Source: Actinomycetospora succinea
GTDB taxonomy: Bacteria; Actinomycetota; Actinomycetes; Mycobacteriales; Pseudonocardiaceae
Direction of reading: 5' to 3'
Length of the DNA: 64,000 bases
Assembly (NCBI RefSeq): GCF_004363095.1
Contig: NZ_SNYO01000011.1
Coordinates: 124,001-188,000, forward strand
Under the pieces are notes generated by a model, which was given only the letters and a program-made list of their open reading frames with translations, was not told the DNA's origin and did not search any database. Position 1 is the first letter of the stretch; each line of letters starts with the position of its first letter. Made by a program: the position numbers and the translations under genes. Shown here piece after piece: positions 50,012 to 58,608 of this stretch.

Positions 50012-52123
50012 ATGACGCAGCCTCCGGAGAGCGACGGGCCCGGACAGGGTCGCCCGCACGGCTCCCCCGACCCCTCCCGTCCTCGCCCCCACGACCACGC
50101 CGAGCCCGGCGTCGGGCAGGCCATGCCCGAGACCGAGGTCGATCCGCCGTTCGAGGGCGGCGCCTCCCCGCAGGAGGAGGCCCCGGACGAGCACAACCCC
50201 TCACTGCAGGGGCTCGGGAGCCGGCTGCGCCGCGGCGCGCAGTTCGCCGCGGTCGCGCTGATCTTCACCCAGCTGATCTCGCTGATCCAGACGGTCTTCG
50301 TCGCCCGCCTGCTGACGGTCGAGGAGATCGGTGTCTTCACGGCCGGGACGCTGTTCGCGAACTTCGCGGTGACCATCGCCGACGGCGGCATGCGCGCGGC
50401 GCTGATCCAGCGCGAGGAGGACGTCGAGAAGGCCACCGAGACGGCCTTCTGGGCGAGCCTGTTCACCGGCGTGATCATGGCCGGCCTCACGCTCGCCGCG
50501 TCGCCGCTGATGACGCTGTTCTTCGACAACGACGAGATGGTCGGCCTCGTCTGCGCGGCCACGTGCGGCACGCTGCTGATCCACTCGCTGGTCAACGTGC
50601 CCGAGGCGCTGCTGCAGCGGCGCTTCAACTTCAAGCGCCGCCTGGTCGTCGACCCGCTGACCGCGGGGTCGTTCGCGGTCGTCACGGTCACGCTCGCGTT
50701 CGCCGGGTTCGGCGTCTGGGGCATGGTCATCGGCCTCTACGCCTCGCAGCTCGCGACGCTCATCTCCTGCTGGGTGATGTGCAAGTGGCGCCCTGGCAAG
50801 ACCCGGCCGAGCTACCGCATCTGGCGCGAGCTGGCGAACTTCTCGTTCCCGCTGATCGTCTCCAACCTCACCGACCGGTCCCGCGACCTCGTCCAGCAGG
50901 GCCTCATCGGCCGCACGCTCGACGTCGGCGCCCTCGGTCAGTACCGCTACGGCCGGCGCATCGGCGTCCTGCCCGGCACGGCCATCATCCAGGTCGCGTC
51001 GTACGTGCTCTTCCCGGCGTTCTCGCGCATCGCCTCGGACGCGAAGCGCTTCCACGACGGGTTCCTGCGCAGCCTGCGGGCGCTGTGGACCGCGACGATG
51101 CCGTTCTCCGCCATGCTCATCGCGCTGGGCCAGCCGATGATCGTCGTGCTGCTCGGCGAGGAGTGGCGCCCAGCAGGCCTGTTCGTCGCGGCGATGGCGG
51201 GCTACGGGCCCGGCGCCGCGATGAGCGCGATCGGCATGGAGTCGATCAAGGGCGCGGGCAAGAGCCGCCGCATCCACGTCATCACGGGGCTGTCGATCGT
51301 GGTCGGCGTCGGCGGCCTCCTCCTGCTGCTGCCCTACGGGCTGGTCGGCGTCGGCATCGCCGTCTCGATCGACGCCGTGCTCGGCGGGTTCGTCAGCCTC
51401 GTGCTCGCGCGGGACCTCGCGAAGGTGTCGTGGCGCGAGCTCTTCCGCGTGCTGGTGCCGGCACTGGTCGCGGCGGCGATCGCCGGGGTGGCCGTCGGGT
51501 TCCTCGAGCACACGGTGGTCCACTCCGACCAGCTGCCGATCCTACTGGGCCTGCTCGCCCTCGCCGGCGAGACGCTCCTGCTGCTGGGCCTCTTCGCGGG
51601 AATCCTCTACCTCATCGACCCGAGCGCCCTGCGCGAGATCCTCTCGGCGGTGCGCAAGCGCCGGTCGGGCGGGGACGACGAGGACCAGGGCGCCGAGGCC
51701 GCCGAGCCGGAGCCCGAGGACGAGCCCGTCGGCTGGCGGCGCGACCTGCTCGACGCCCCGACCGTCGTGCTCGCGCTGCCCTTCTTCGCCGACGACGTCG
51801 CGACCACCCAGGTGCCCCGCCGCCCCGCCGCGCCGGCCGGACCACCGCGGCCGCCGGTGCCGGCCCGGCCGGCGGGCCCCACCCCGCCGCCGCACGGGCC
51901 CCTGCTCGACCCGCCGACGACGGCCCTCGACCCGGTCTCCTCGCTCGACGCCCCGACGACCGCGGTGGCGGCGACCCCGGAGCACCCGCCGAACGGGAAC
52001 GGCAACGGGAGCAACGGCAACGGCAGCAACGGGGGCAGGAGCCGCCTCGTCTCCGTCGTGACCCGCCGCCAGGGCCGGCGCACGCCGCCGACGGACGGCG
52101 ACGAGCACGGCGACGGTTCCTGA
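50012..52123 (+). CDS. Oligosaccharide flippase (Wzx/MOP family)
   Basis: A 703-residue membrane protein that would move lipid-linked repeat units across the membrane. After an acidic, Pro-rich N-terminal tail of about 65 residues come about 14 helices; recognisable segments include RRGAQFAAVALIFTQLISLI, TFVARLLT-type LVNVPEALLQRRFNFKRRLV, FPLIVSNLTDRSRDLVQQGL, YRYGRRIGVLPG and LLGEEWRPAGLFVAAMAG, as in the PST/WzxC group. The cytoplasmic tail (from about 545) is about 160 residues long, first acidic then Pro-rich, with Asn-Gly repeats (NGNGNGSNGNGSNGG). It is the second flippase-type gene in the window. Confidence 0.87.
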   Translation: MTQPPESDGPGQGRPHGSPDPSRPRPHDHAEPGVGQAMPETEVDPPFEGGASPQEEAPDEHNPSLQGLGSRLRRGAQFAAVALIFTQLISLIQTVFVARLLTVEEIGVFTAGTLFANFAVTIADGGMRAALIQREEDVEKATETAFWASLFTGVIMAGLTLAASPLMTLFFDNDEMVGLVCAATCGTLLIHSLVNVPEALLQRRFNFKRRLVVDPLTAGSFAVVTVTLAFAGFGVWGMVIGLYASQLATLISCWVMCKWRPGKTRPSYRIWRELANFSFPLIVSNLTDRSRDLVQQGLIGRTLDVGALGQYRYGRRIGVLPGTAIIQVASYVLFPAFSRIASDAKRFHDGFLRSLRALWTATMPFSAMLIALGQPMIVVLLGEEWRPAGLFVAAMAGYGPGAAMSAIGMESIKGAGKSRRIHVITGLSIVVGVGGLLLLLPYGLVGVGIAVSIDAVLGGFVSLVLARDLAKVSWRELFRVLVPALVAAAIAGVAVGFLEHTVVHSDQLPILLGLLALAGETLLLLGLFAGILYLIDPSALREILSAVRKRRSGGDDEDQGAEAAEPEPEDEPVGWRRDLLDAPTVVLALPFFADDVATTQVPRRPAAPAGPPRPPVPARPAGPTPPPHGPLLDPPTTALDPVSSLDAPTTAVAATPEHPPNGNGNGSNGNGSNGGRSRLVSVVTRRQGRRTPPTDGDEHGDGS

Positions 52124-52162
52124 GGCCCCCTGCTACCCAGGAACCGCCGCCCCGCCCGTCGT

Positions 52163-52219
52163 GTGGAGCGAGGGACGCCCTCGCTGCCTGCCACGCAGCC
52201 GGGGACGCCCTCGCTCCAC
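52163..52219. repeat. 57-bp inverted-repeat element, copy 1 (intergenic)
   Basis: Terminal arms GTGGAGCGAGGG (52163-52174) and CCCTCGCTCCAC (52208-52219) are perfect complements; the interior has a second smaller palindrome. It lies between the convergent flippase and secreted-protein genes, where it may also terminate transcription. It matches the copy at 21096-21152 at 50 of 57 positions in reverse orientation; the outermost variable pair changes from T-A to G-C, keeping the stem. Confidence 0.8.
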
Positions 52220-52233
52220 GTCACGCGAGCGCG

Positions 52234-53265
52234 CTACACCGCGCCGCACGCCGGCGGCGCGCCGCCCGTCCCGTCGGCGAACGGCCCGGCGCACGGCGCG
52301 CGACGCGGGCCGCCGAGCGGGCCCCCGCCCGGCGAGCCCGGGGCGTTGTTGTCGACGAGGTCGAGCTGGGCGAAGAGCTCGCGCATCTGGTCGGACCCGA
52401 TGTTCGGGAGCTCCTTCTCGGCGCCGGCCTGCACCGACAGCGAGTTGGTCGTCTCGCCCGAGGTGTCGTCGACGACGTACGCGCCGTAGGTCTGCATGGC
52501 CTGGGCGATCTTCTTGACGTCGGGGTCGGTGATCCCGGACAGGTCGGCGTCGGGCGGGACCGCCATCAGCGAGCCCATCTTCACGCCGGGCGCCGAGCCG
52601 CCGTACTCCTCCTCGTAGTAGCCGTCGGCCTTGGTCGCCGGCCACCGGTGGCCTTCCTCGGACGTGCTGCAGGAGCGCTTGCAGTTCAGGCTGATCTTCA
52701 GCGCGTGCGCGATCGGCGCCTCGCCGGACACCTCGCCGACGCGGACGCTGCCGCCGAGCCCCGAGAGCCCCGAGCCGCCGTGGCAGCCGGGCAGCCCGTC
52801 GGAGGTCAGCGACACCTCGTCCCAGCCGTGCTCGTAGGACGGGTCGCCGCCGGCGTCGAGCTTGAGCGGCTGGCCCTGGATCACCGTCTGCCGCGTGCCG
52901 TCGTCGACGAGGAACGTCGAGCAGTGGTTCCACGAGCCGTCGGCGGTGAGCTCCGGGTCGGTGTGCACCTTCACCTCGCGCCCGGCCGCGTCCAGGGTCT
53001 TCACCGGGAACGACGGATCCACCGAGATGTCCTCGATGTCGAGGTAGACCTCACCGACGCCACTGTCGAACGGCACGTAGCGCGCTTGGGTCGACAGCGG
53101 CAGGTTCCACGGGGAGTCCCACGAGAACGGCTGGCGGTAGAGGTCCCGCGTCGGCCCGGTCCCGCCCGGCTCGGCAGCCTGGCCGACAGGAGCCCCCAGC
53201 GCCGGGCCCCCGAGGACCCCGACGACGGCGAGCATCGCGGTCGCCAGCAGGCGTGCGCCCCTCAC
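52234..53265 (-). CDS. Secreted protein of unknown function, partner of the lyase
   Basis: A 343-residue exported protein with a signal peptide (ARLLATAMLAVVGVLGGPAL, cleavage near GQAAE). The mature part starts with YRQPFSWDSPWNLPLSTQAR and contains several Cys (NHCSTF, LPGCHG, LNCKRSCSTS) that could form disulfides, plus EHGWDEVSLTSDGLPG and HALKISLN, features also seen in secreted proteins near polysaccharide lyases. No known enzyme family was recognised. The C-terminal 40 residues are Gly/Pro-rich. The GTG overlaps the lyase stop (GTGA), so the two are made together. Confidence 0.72.
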   Translation of the reverse strand: MRGARLLATAMLAVVGVLGGPALGAPVGQAAEPGGTGPTRDLYRQPFSWDSPWNLPLSTQARYVPFDSGVGEVYLDIEDISVDPSFPVKTLDAAGREVKVHTDPELTADGSWNHCSTFLVDDGTRQTVIQGQPLKLDAGGDPSYEHGWDEVSLTSDGLPGCHGGSGLSGLGGSVRVGEVSGEAPIAHALKISLNCKRSCSTSEEGHRWPATKADGYYEEEYGGSAPGVKMGSLMAVPPDADLSGITDPDVKKIAQAMQTYGAYVVDDTSGETTNSLSVQAGAEKELPNIGSDQMRELFAQLDLVDNNAPGSPGGGPLGGPRRAPCAGPFADGTGGAPPACGAV

Positions 53266-54194
53266 GGCGCCGTCACCCGGAGCCCGTCCATGGTCAGGTT
53301 GACCGTGCCGCTGGAGCTGGTGCTGCGGTAGATGCCCTGCTTGAGGTAGTTCTCGCCGTCGACCATGGTCGCGCGGTTGGTGCGCTGCACGGTCTGGCGG
53401 CCGTTCTCCCACGCCTCGACGAACCCGGCGTCCTTGTTCTGCGAGAACTTCACGTGCAGCACGTAGTCGACCCACTCGCCGCGGCGGATCGGGCCGATCG
53501 TGCGCCGCGGTGCCGAGCGCACGCCGTCACCGCCGATGTCGACCGTGCCCTTGCTGAGGTCGATGGCCAGCGGCGGCGAGCCCTCCGCGCTGTGCCACTG
53601 CAGGATGATGAAGAAGCGGCCCTTCACGTCCGGCATGTCCTGCGGGTACTGGACCGACCACTCGTACCAGCGCTCGTCGCCCTCGTGCACCAGCGCGCCG
53701 GGCGCGCTCGACTGCACCTCGCTGCGCTCGCCGCCGCCGAAGTTCGGGACGTCGCCGGGCTTCACCGTGAACCGCGCGGCGTGCTGCCCCTGCCGCACGT
53801 CCGGGGCGTCGGTGATCGTCATGTTCGCGTTGCCGCGGCCCACCCCGCCGCAGCCGCCGTTGACCAGCTTCGACTGGCAGACGCCCCACTGGCTGAAGTC
53901 GCCGGTCTCCCAATCGCCGAGGAAGACCTGGTTGCCGCCGACGGTGACACCGCCGCGGGTGCTCGCGAACTCCCCGCCGCCGTTGCCGACGCTGACGCCG
54001 GCCCCGACCCCGCCGACGTCCACCTCGGCCTCGACCCCCGCCGAGGGGCCGTTCGGGTCAGTCGGCGGTGTGGGCTCGGATGCCCACGCGGCCGCCTCCG
54101 TCGCCGAGACCGACAACGCGAGTGCCAGCGCCGCCACCATGCGGCCCCCTCGTCGCCTTCCGCCTCGTGACGAGACGCCGGTGCCGTTCTTCAC
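53262..54194 (-). CDS. Secreted polysaccharide lyase (heparin-lyase-like, PF14099 type)
   Basis: A 310-residue exported protein: Arg-rich start, hydrophobic core (VAALALALSVSATEAAAWA), Gly/Val-rich linker, then a jelly-roll lyase domain: FLGDWETGDFSQWGVCQSK, GGGERSEVQSS, RWYEWSVQYPQDMPDVKGRF, FIILQWHSAEGSPPLAIDLS, WVDYVLHVKFSQNKDAGFVE, and YLKQGIYRSTSSSG. These features match the lyases that cleave glucuronans or heparin-like polymers. The GTG start has GGAGGG 6-7 bases upstream. It could trim the acidic exopolysaccharide outside the cell. Confidence 0.85.
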   Translation of the reverse strand: MKNGTGVSSRGGRRRGGRMVAALALALSVSATEAAAWASEPTPPTDPNGPSAGVEAEVDVGGVGAGVSVGNGGGEFASTRGGVTVGGNQVFLGDWETGDFSQWGVCQSKLVNGGCGGVGRGNANMTITDAPDVRQGQHAARFTVKPGDVPNFGGGERSEVQSSAPGALVHEGDERWYEWSVQYPQDMPDVKGRFFIILQWHSAEGSPPLAIDLSKGTVDIGGDGVRSAPRRTIGPIRRGEWVDYVLHVKFSQNKDAGFVEAWENGRQTVQRTNRATMVDGENYLKQGIYRSTSSSGTVNLTMDGLRVTAP

Positions 54195-54497
54195 GCGTAC
54201 CCCTCCAGACCGTCGACCGTCGGGCCCTCACCGCTCGTCGCAGACGGAGCAGTGATGCCGTCCGTTCGTCGCATCTAGACGACCACTCGTCGCCACTGAC
54301 CACAATTACACGGGCAGATGAGGCTGGAGGGCACGATGAGGCGGCTGTGGCAGGCGTGATTTAGGGGTAGGACGGCCCGCCGGACACGTTCGAGGCACCG
54401 TCGTCACCGGAACGTGGATCACGGTGCGACACCGTGGTCCTTCCCGGGCCCCGGGCGGCCGATCGGGCGAAAACCCCTCGGCGGTAGCGTTCGGGGG
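54195..54497. other. Divergent intergenic region between the lyase and a GT2 gene
   Basis: About 303 bases, with a visibly lower GC stretch near 54230-54365. It holds the lyase ribosome-binding site (minus strand) and the -10 of the GT2 gene at 54485-54490. A TAATTG-containing AT-rich patch near 54300-54310 could belong to the lyase promoter. No gene or tRNA was seen. Confidence 0.5.
54485..54490 (+). promoter_or_regulatory. -10 hexamer for leaderless start at 54498
   Basis: TAGCGT ends 7 bases before the GTG of the GT2 gene. The GGGGG in between is too close to the start to act as a normal ribosome-binding site. Confidence 0.45.
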
Positions 54498-55586
54498 GTG
54501 ACCACCAGCTCCGACGGCGCCGGCCTGCCGGGAGAGCGGCCTGCGTTCAGCTTCCTCACGACCGCGTACCGCGCCGAGGACACCCTGGGCCGGACGATCG
54601 ACGCGGTGCTCGCGCAGACGCGGGGCGACTGGGAGCTCGTCGTCGTCGACAACGGCAACGACGACGCCGTCGCCGCGGTCGCACAGGCCCACCTCGCCGA
54701 CCCCCGCATCCGCCTCGTGCGCCAGGAGAACAAGGGCGCCGTGGGCGGGGTGCGCGCGGCGGCCGAGGTCGCGACCGGGCGGTACCTGGTGGTGCTCAAC
54801 GCCGACGACGCGATCACCCCGGAGTTCGTCGCGCGCACGGGCGCGGTGCTCGACGCCGAGCCGACGGTCGCCGCGGTCACGTGCGACGCCGTGCAGTTCA
54901 CCGACCCGGGGCAGCAGCCGCTGGCCCGCACCTACCTGCAGGCGGCCGGGCTCGCCGAGGCCCCCGAGGGCGCGGTGCGGCTGCGCGTCGCGGACGTCGT
55001 CGACGGCCCCTGCCCGTACTACTGCGCCCCGATCCGCCGGGACGTGTGGGACGCGCTCGGCGGCATGGGCTTCGAGACCGACGCCCCGCTCGTGCACGAC
55101 CTGGAGTTCTGGCTGCGCGCGATCCTCGCCGGCCACGACGTCCGGATGATCGGCGACAAGCTGGGCCTGTTCCGCATGGAGGCGGGCTCGGAGAGCCGCC
55201 CGGTGGACGCCGAGCACAGCGAGGAGTTCGAGCGCCAGCGCGAGACCGTGCTGCGCCGGGCCGCCGAGGAGGCCTCCCAGCACGGGGACCCCGAGGCCCG
55301 CGCCTCCCTCGACCGCGTCCTGGGCCGCCTGCGCTACCAGCAGGCGATCCGGCGCGCGCGGGTCGCGTTCTCGCAGGGGGACCCCCACGCCGCGCGCCGG
55401 CACGTCACCGAGGCCCACGAGCAGCGCCCGACCGCGCGCACCGGCGCCCTGGTGCTCGCCCTGCGGGTCGCCCCGCGCGCGCTCGGCGCCGTGCACCCGC
55501 TCAAGCGCGGCGTGCAGGCCCGCGTCAAGGCGCTGCGCTCCCGCGACTGGCGTGCGCGCTGGTCGCGGCACCGGACGGTGCGATGA
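54498..55586 (+). CDS. GT2 family glycosyltransferase
   Basis: A 362-residue inverting transferase with a GT-A fold in the first about 230 residues: FSFLTTAYRAEDTLGRTIDA, WELVVVDNGNDDAVAAV, RYLVVLNADDAITPEF (metal-binding acidic motif), CPYYCAPIRRDVWDALGG and HDLEFWLRAILAG (catalytic-loop Asp). The C-terminal about 120 residues are helical and basic. It acts in the cytoplasm on an unknown acceptor. Its stop overlaps the next GT4 start (ATGA). Confidence 0.87.
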   Translation: MTTSSDGAGLPGERPAFSFLTTAYRAEDTLGRTIDAVLAQTRGDWELVVVDNGNDDAVAAVAQAHLADPRIRLVRQENKGAVGGVRAAAEVATGRYLVVLNADDAITPEFVARTGAVLDAEPTVAAVTCDAVQFTDPGQQPLARTYLQAAGLAEAPEGAVRLRVADVVDGPCPYYCAPIRRDVWDALGGMGFETDAPLVHDLEFWLRAILAGHDVRMIGDKLGLFRMEAGSESRPVDAEHSEEFERQRETVLRRAAEEASQHGDPEARASLDRVLGRLRYQQAIRRARVAFSQGDPHAARRHVTEAHEQRPTARTGALVLALRVAPRALGAVHPLKRGVQARVKALRSRDWRARWSRHRTVR

Positions 55587-56797
55587 GGATTCTCGTCCTG
55601 GCGTCGCGGCGCATCGCGTCGCGGCAGAGTGGCTACGACCTGCGCGTCGCCCACCTGTGCGCCCACCTGCCCGGGGAGTCCCACCTCGTCGTCATCCCGC
55701 TCGAGGAGGAGACCGACGGGCCGGTGGGCATCGCCGTCGACCCGCTGTTCGCCTCGATCGAGGTGCTCGCGGCGTTCCCGCCCGGGCGCGAGCGTCCGCG
55801 GCGCTACCTGCGGGCGTCCAACGACCACTACATGCAGCTCTCGCGGCCCGGCCGGTTCGCCGAGGCCCGCGACCGGCTGCGCGAGATCGTGGCCGAGAAG
55901 GAGATCACGCACGTCGTCGTGTTCGGCGTCGCGCTGGCCGAGCTCGCCGTCACCCTCGAGGGCGTCACCACCGTCCTCGACGTCTGCGACAGCGGCGTGC
56001 TCACCGCCGAGCGCGCCCTCTCCGGCAGCGCGCACCCCTCGCGCGGGCTGCAGCTCTGGAAGGACCGCCTCGCGCTGCGGCGCAAGCGGGCCACCGAGGG
56101 CAGCCTGCCCGACCGGTTCGACGTCGTCGTCACCATCAGCGAGCCCGACACCCGCGCCATCGAGCGCCTCCACGGCAGCCGCGGGGTCGTGCGCACGATC
56201 CCCAACGGCGTCGACGACGCGTTCCTCACCCCGCTGCCCGAGCCCGGCGCCCGCCACGGCGTCGTGTTCTGGGGCAACCTCGGCTTCGCGCCCAACCGCG
56301 ACGCGCTCTGGTTCTTCCTCAACGAGATCTGGGAGCCGCACCTGCGCGACGCCGGCGTCGAGCTCTGCGTCGTCGGGCCCAACGCCCCATCGTGGCTCGC
56401 CCAGCTCGCGGAGCACGAGCCGCTGATCGTCCTCACCGGCTACGTCGAGGACCTGCGCACGGCCGTCGCCCCGTACCCCGTGATGATCAACCCGATGCGC
56501 ACCGGCAGCGGGCTGAAGAACAAGGTGCTCGAGGCGTTCGGGATGGGCGTCGTGGTCGTGTCGACGCGGCTCGGCGTCGAGGCGCTGCCCGAGGTCCGCG
56601 ACGGCGTCTCGCTGATGACCGCCGAGGGGCCCGGCGCGTTCGCCGACGCGATCCGCACGGTGCTCAAGGACCCCGAGCTGGCCGACGAGCTGCGCGCCGG
56701 GGCCCACCGGCTGGTCGAGGAGCACTACCGCTGGGACGCCGTCGGGCGCCGCTGGGCGGACCTGGTCACGGCGAGTCCGCGGCACGCCGGGCGCTGA
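55583..56797 (+). CDS. GT4 family glycosyltransferase
   Basis: A 404-residue transferase. Motifs: MRILVLASRRIASRQSGYDL, HVVVFGVALAELAVTL, VVVTISEPDTRAI, RTIPNGVDDAFLTPLPE, VVFWGNLGFAPNRDALWFFL, NPMRTGSGLKNKVLEAFGMG and VVVSTRLGVEALPEVRDG. The 'GSGLKNKVLEA' segment holds the EX7E-type glutamates of the GT4 'Glyco_trans_1_4' subgroup. It is coupled to the GT2 gene by ATGA and converges on a methyltransferase-like gene. Confidence 0.87.
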   Translation: MRILVLASRRIASRQSGYDLRVAHLCAHLPGESHLVVIPLEEETDGPVGIAVDPLFASIEVLAAFPPGRERPRRYLRASNDHYMQLSRPGRFAEARDRLREIVAEKEITHVVVFGVALAELAVTLEGVTTVLDVCDSGVLTAERALSGSAHPSRGLQLWKDRLALRRKRATEGSLPDRFDVVVTISEPDTRAIERLHGSRGVVRTIPNGVDDAFLTPLPEPGARHGVVFWGNLGFAPNRDALWFFLNEIWEPHLRDAGVELCVVGPNAPSWLAQLAEHEPLIVLTGYVEDLRTAVAPYPVMINPMRTGSGLKNKVLEAFGMGVVVVSTRLGVEALPEVRDGVSLMTAEGPGAFADAIRTVLKDPELADELRAGAHRLVEEHYRWDAVGRRWADLVTASPRHAGR

Positions 56798-56818
56798 GGC
56801 CCGGCGCACCGACGAGGC

Positions 56819-57967
56819 TCAGGCGGGCGCCACCGTGCGCACGGTCGGGTCGACGATCACCCAGTGGCCGCCGCCGGCCTCCACCTCGGGGATGCGGCGG
56901 CGCATCTCACCGAGCATGTCGGTGACGAAGAGCACGACCTCGTCCGGCCGGCGCGCGACGACCTCGTCCGGGGCCACGATCGGGATCCCGACGCCGGGGA
57001 AGCGCCGCCCGTGCTTGGCCGGCGCGCCGTCGGCGACGGCGGGCAGGAGGTCGGGGCCGATGCCGGCGCGGTTGAGCAGCGGCACCGCGCGGGACGCCGC
57101 CGCGTAGCCCAGCACGCCGTGCTGCTTCTCGCGGGACGCGACGAGGTGGGCGTGCAGCTCCTCGGCGCTGCGCCGGGCGGCCTCCTCCAGGCCGGCGACG
57201 ACCGCCGGGTCGGTGACCCCGAGCGCGGTCTCACGCTCGATCAGCGACGTCACCGCGGCGGGGTCGCGCGGGCCGTCGACGCCGTGGCGCCGGGCGGCGA
57301 CGAGCACCGTCCCCCCGTAGAGGTCGAAGAGGAACGCGTGCGTGACCTCGAAGCCGATCTCGTCGAGCATCCGCGCGAGCACGGGCGTCGCGTAGTAGGC
57401 GTAGTGGCCGTGGCGCAGGGCGTTCCAGCCGCCGTCGGCGACGATCGCGGCCAGCGTGTGGAACTGGAGCAGCAGCACGCCCCCGGGCGCGGTGGCGGCG
57501 GCCCGCTCGGCGAGCCCGGCCCGCTGGTCGGGGGCGTGCATGAGCCCGAAGCAGTCGACGACGACGTCCGCGGGCCCGTCCGAGGCCTCCGCCAGCCCGG
57601 TCGCGCCGAGCATGCCGAGCCACGAGCCGCCGTGCGGGCTGCCGAACTCCGTCACCGTGCCACCGCCCCCACCGGTCGCGGCCTGCAGCAGCCCGGCCGC
57701 CTCGACCCGCGCCACCGCGTCCCGCGCCTGCGCCACCAGGGCGTCCGGCTCGGCCCCGCGGGGCTCCTCCGGGGTCGTGGGGTCCTCGGCGAGCTGCGCG
57801 AGCCCACACGTGCCGCACAGCCACATCCGCAGCGGGTGCACCGGGTCGGGGCCGGGGTCGTCGGCGGCCGGGAAGTGGTCGGCGGCGGGCTGGTCACCGA
57901 GATCGAGGACGACGGTGCCGTCCGTGGCGCCGCACCAGCGGCAGGGGTCGGTCGGACGGGAATCCAC
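56819..57967 (-). CDS. Divergent C-methyltransferase-like protein (Methyltransf_13/14 architecture)
   Basis: A 382-residue protein related to NDP-hexose C-methyltransferases: N-terminal zinc site (CRWCGATDG and WLCGTCGLAQL), a central SAM-like domain and a C-terminal domain (YAAASRAVPLLNRAGIGPDL...VVLFVTDML). The usual SAM motif is altered (TEFGSPHGGSWLGMLGA), and the segment that normally reads 'GVEP' is missing, while the catalytic-loop region (HGHYAYYATPVLARMLDEIG) persists. Compare the complete homologue at 61148-62440. It may be inactive or have a changed cofactor role. GTG start with GAGAGG about 9 bases upstream. Confidence 0.7.
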   Translation of the reverse strand: MDSRPTDPCRWCGATDGTVVLDLGDQPAADHFPAADDPGPDPVHPLRMWLCGTCGLAQLAEDPTTPEEPRGAEPDALVAQARDAVARVEAAGLLQAATGGGGGTVTEFGSPHGGSWLGMLGATGLAEASDGPADVVVDCFGLMHAPDQRAGLAERAAATAPGGVLLLQFHTLAAIVADGGWNALRHGHYAYYATPVLARMLDEIGFEVTHAFLFDLYGGTVLVAARRHGVDGPRDPAAVTSLIERETALGVTDPAVVAGLEEAARRSAEELHAHLVASREKQHGVLGYAAASRAVPLLNRAGIGPDLLPAVADGAPAKHGRRFPGVGIPIVAPDEVVARRPDEVVLFVTDMLGEMRRRIPEVEAGGGHWVIVDPTVRTVAPA

Positions 57968-58005
57968 GGACGGGATCCTCTCGCGGTCGGCGCGGACGGG
58001 GATGG

Positions 58006-58011
58006 CAGGGT
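58006..58011 (+). promoter_or_regulatory. -10-like hexamer for leaderless start at 58019
   Basis: CAGGGT ends 7 bases before the GTG of the 3,5-epimerase-like gene, the same form as the element at 5545-5550. Confidence 0.35.
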
Positions 58012-58018
58012 TCGTCGG

Positions 58019-58567
58019 GTGGAGGTTCGCACGGCAGGCATCGAGGGTGTGCGGGTGCTCGTCCCCACGCCGCACCGCGACGACCGGGGGCTGTTCACCC
58101 GCACGTTCGACACGGCGATCGCCGCGGAGCACGGCATCGACCTGGGCCCGCAGGCGCAGGACAGCCAGTCGCGCTCCCGGCAGGGCACGATCCGCGGCAT
58201 GCACGGCCGCGGCGGGCGGGGCGAGGCCAAGCTGGTCCGCGTGGCGCACGGGGCGGTGCTCGACGTCCTCGTCGACGCCCGGCCGGACTCGCCGACGTTC
58301 GGGCGGGTGGAGAGCTTCCGCCTCGACGACGAGGACTTCCACCACCTCTGGGTGCCGCCGGGGCTGCTGCACGGCTTCCAGGCGCTCACCGAGGTCGCCG
58401 ACGTCTGCTACCGGATCGACCGCCCGCACGCGCCCGGCGAGGACGTGGCCGTGGCCCACGACGACCCGGACCTCGCGATCACCTGGCCGCAGCCGGTCAC
58501 CGCGATCTCCGAGCGCGACCGCACCGCCGGCTCCTGGAAGTCCCTGGTCGCCCAGCTACGTGCGTGA
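58019..58567 (+). CDS. dTDP-4-dehydrorhamnose 3,5-epimerase-like protein (RmlC family)
   Basis: A 182-residue cupin-fold sugar-nucleotide epimerase, usual length for the family. It shows GVRVLVPTPHRDDRGLFTRT, the core QGTIRGMHGRGGRGEAKLVR with the catalytic His, VLDVLVDARPDSPTFGRVES, and HHLWVPPGLLHGFQAL with VCYRIDRPH. The usual 'GLHxQ' is here 'GMHGR', a departure that may reflect a different sugar. No full rml set is nearby. It converges on the NAD epimerase gene across a long hairpin. Confidence 0.85.
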   Translation: MEVRTAGIEGVRVLVPTPHRDDRGLFTRTFDTAIAAEHGIDLGPQAQDSQSRSRQGTIRGMHGRGGRGEAKLVRVAHGAVLDVLVDARPDSPTFGRVESFRLDDEDFHHLWVPPGLLHGFQALTEVADVCYRIDRPHAPGEDVAVAHDDPDLAITWPQPVTAISERDRTAGSWKSLVAQLRA

Positions 58568-58605
58568 TCTGCTGAGCTCGATCGCTCAGAAGATCACGCA
58601 CGTAG
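58556..58605. terminator. 22-bp hairpin between convergent epimerase genes
   Basis: Bases 58556-58577 (starting CTACGTGCGTGATCT) pair with 58584-58605 with a single mismatch and a 6-base loop. The stop codon of the 3,5-epimerase-like gene (58565-58567) is inside the left arm, and the minus-strand stop at 58609 is 3 bases beyond. Confidence 0.75.
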
Positions 58606-58608
58606 GGG

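Noticed and set aside
51990-52035. Tandem repeat AACGGGAACGGC near the flippase 3' end as a regulatory repeat
   Set aside because: It encodes an in-frame Asn-Gly repeat in the disordered tail and is short.
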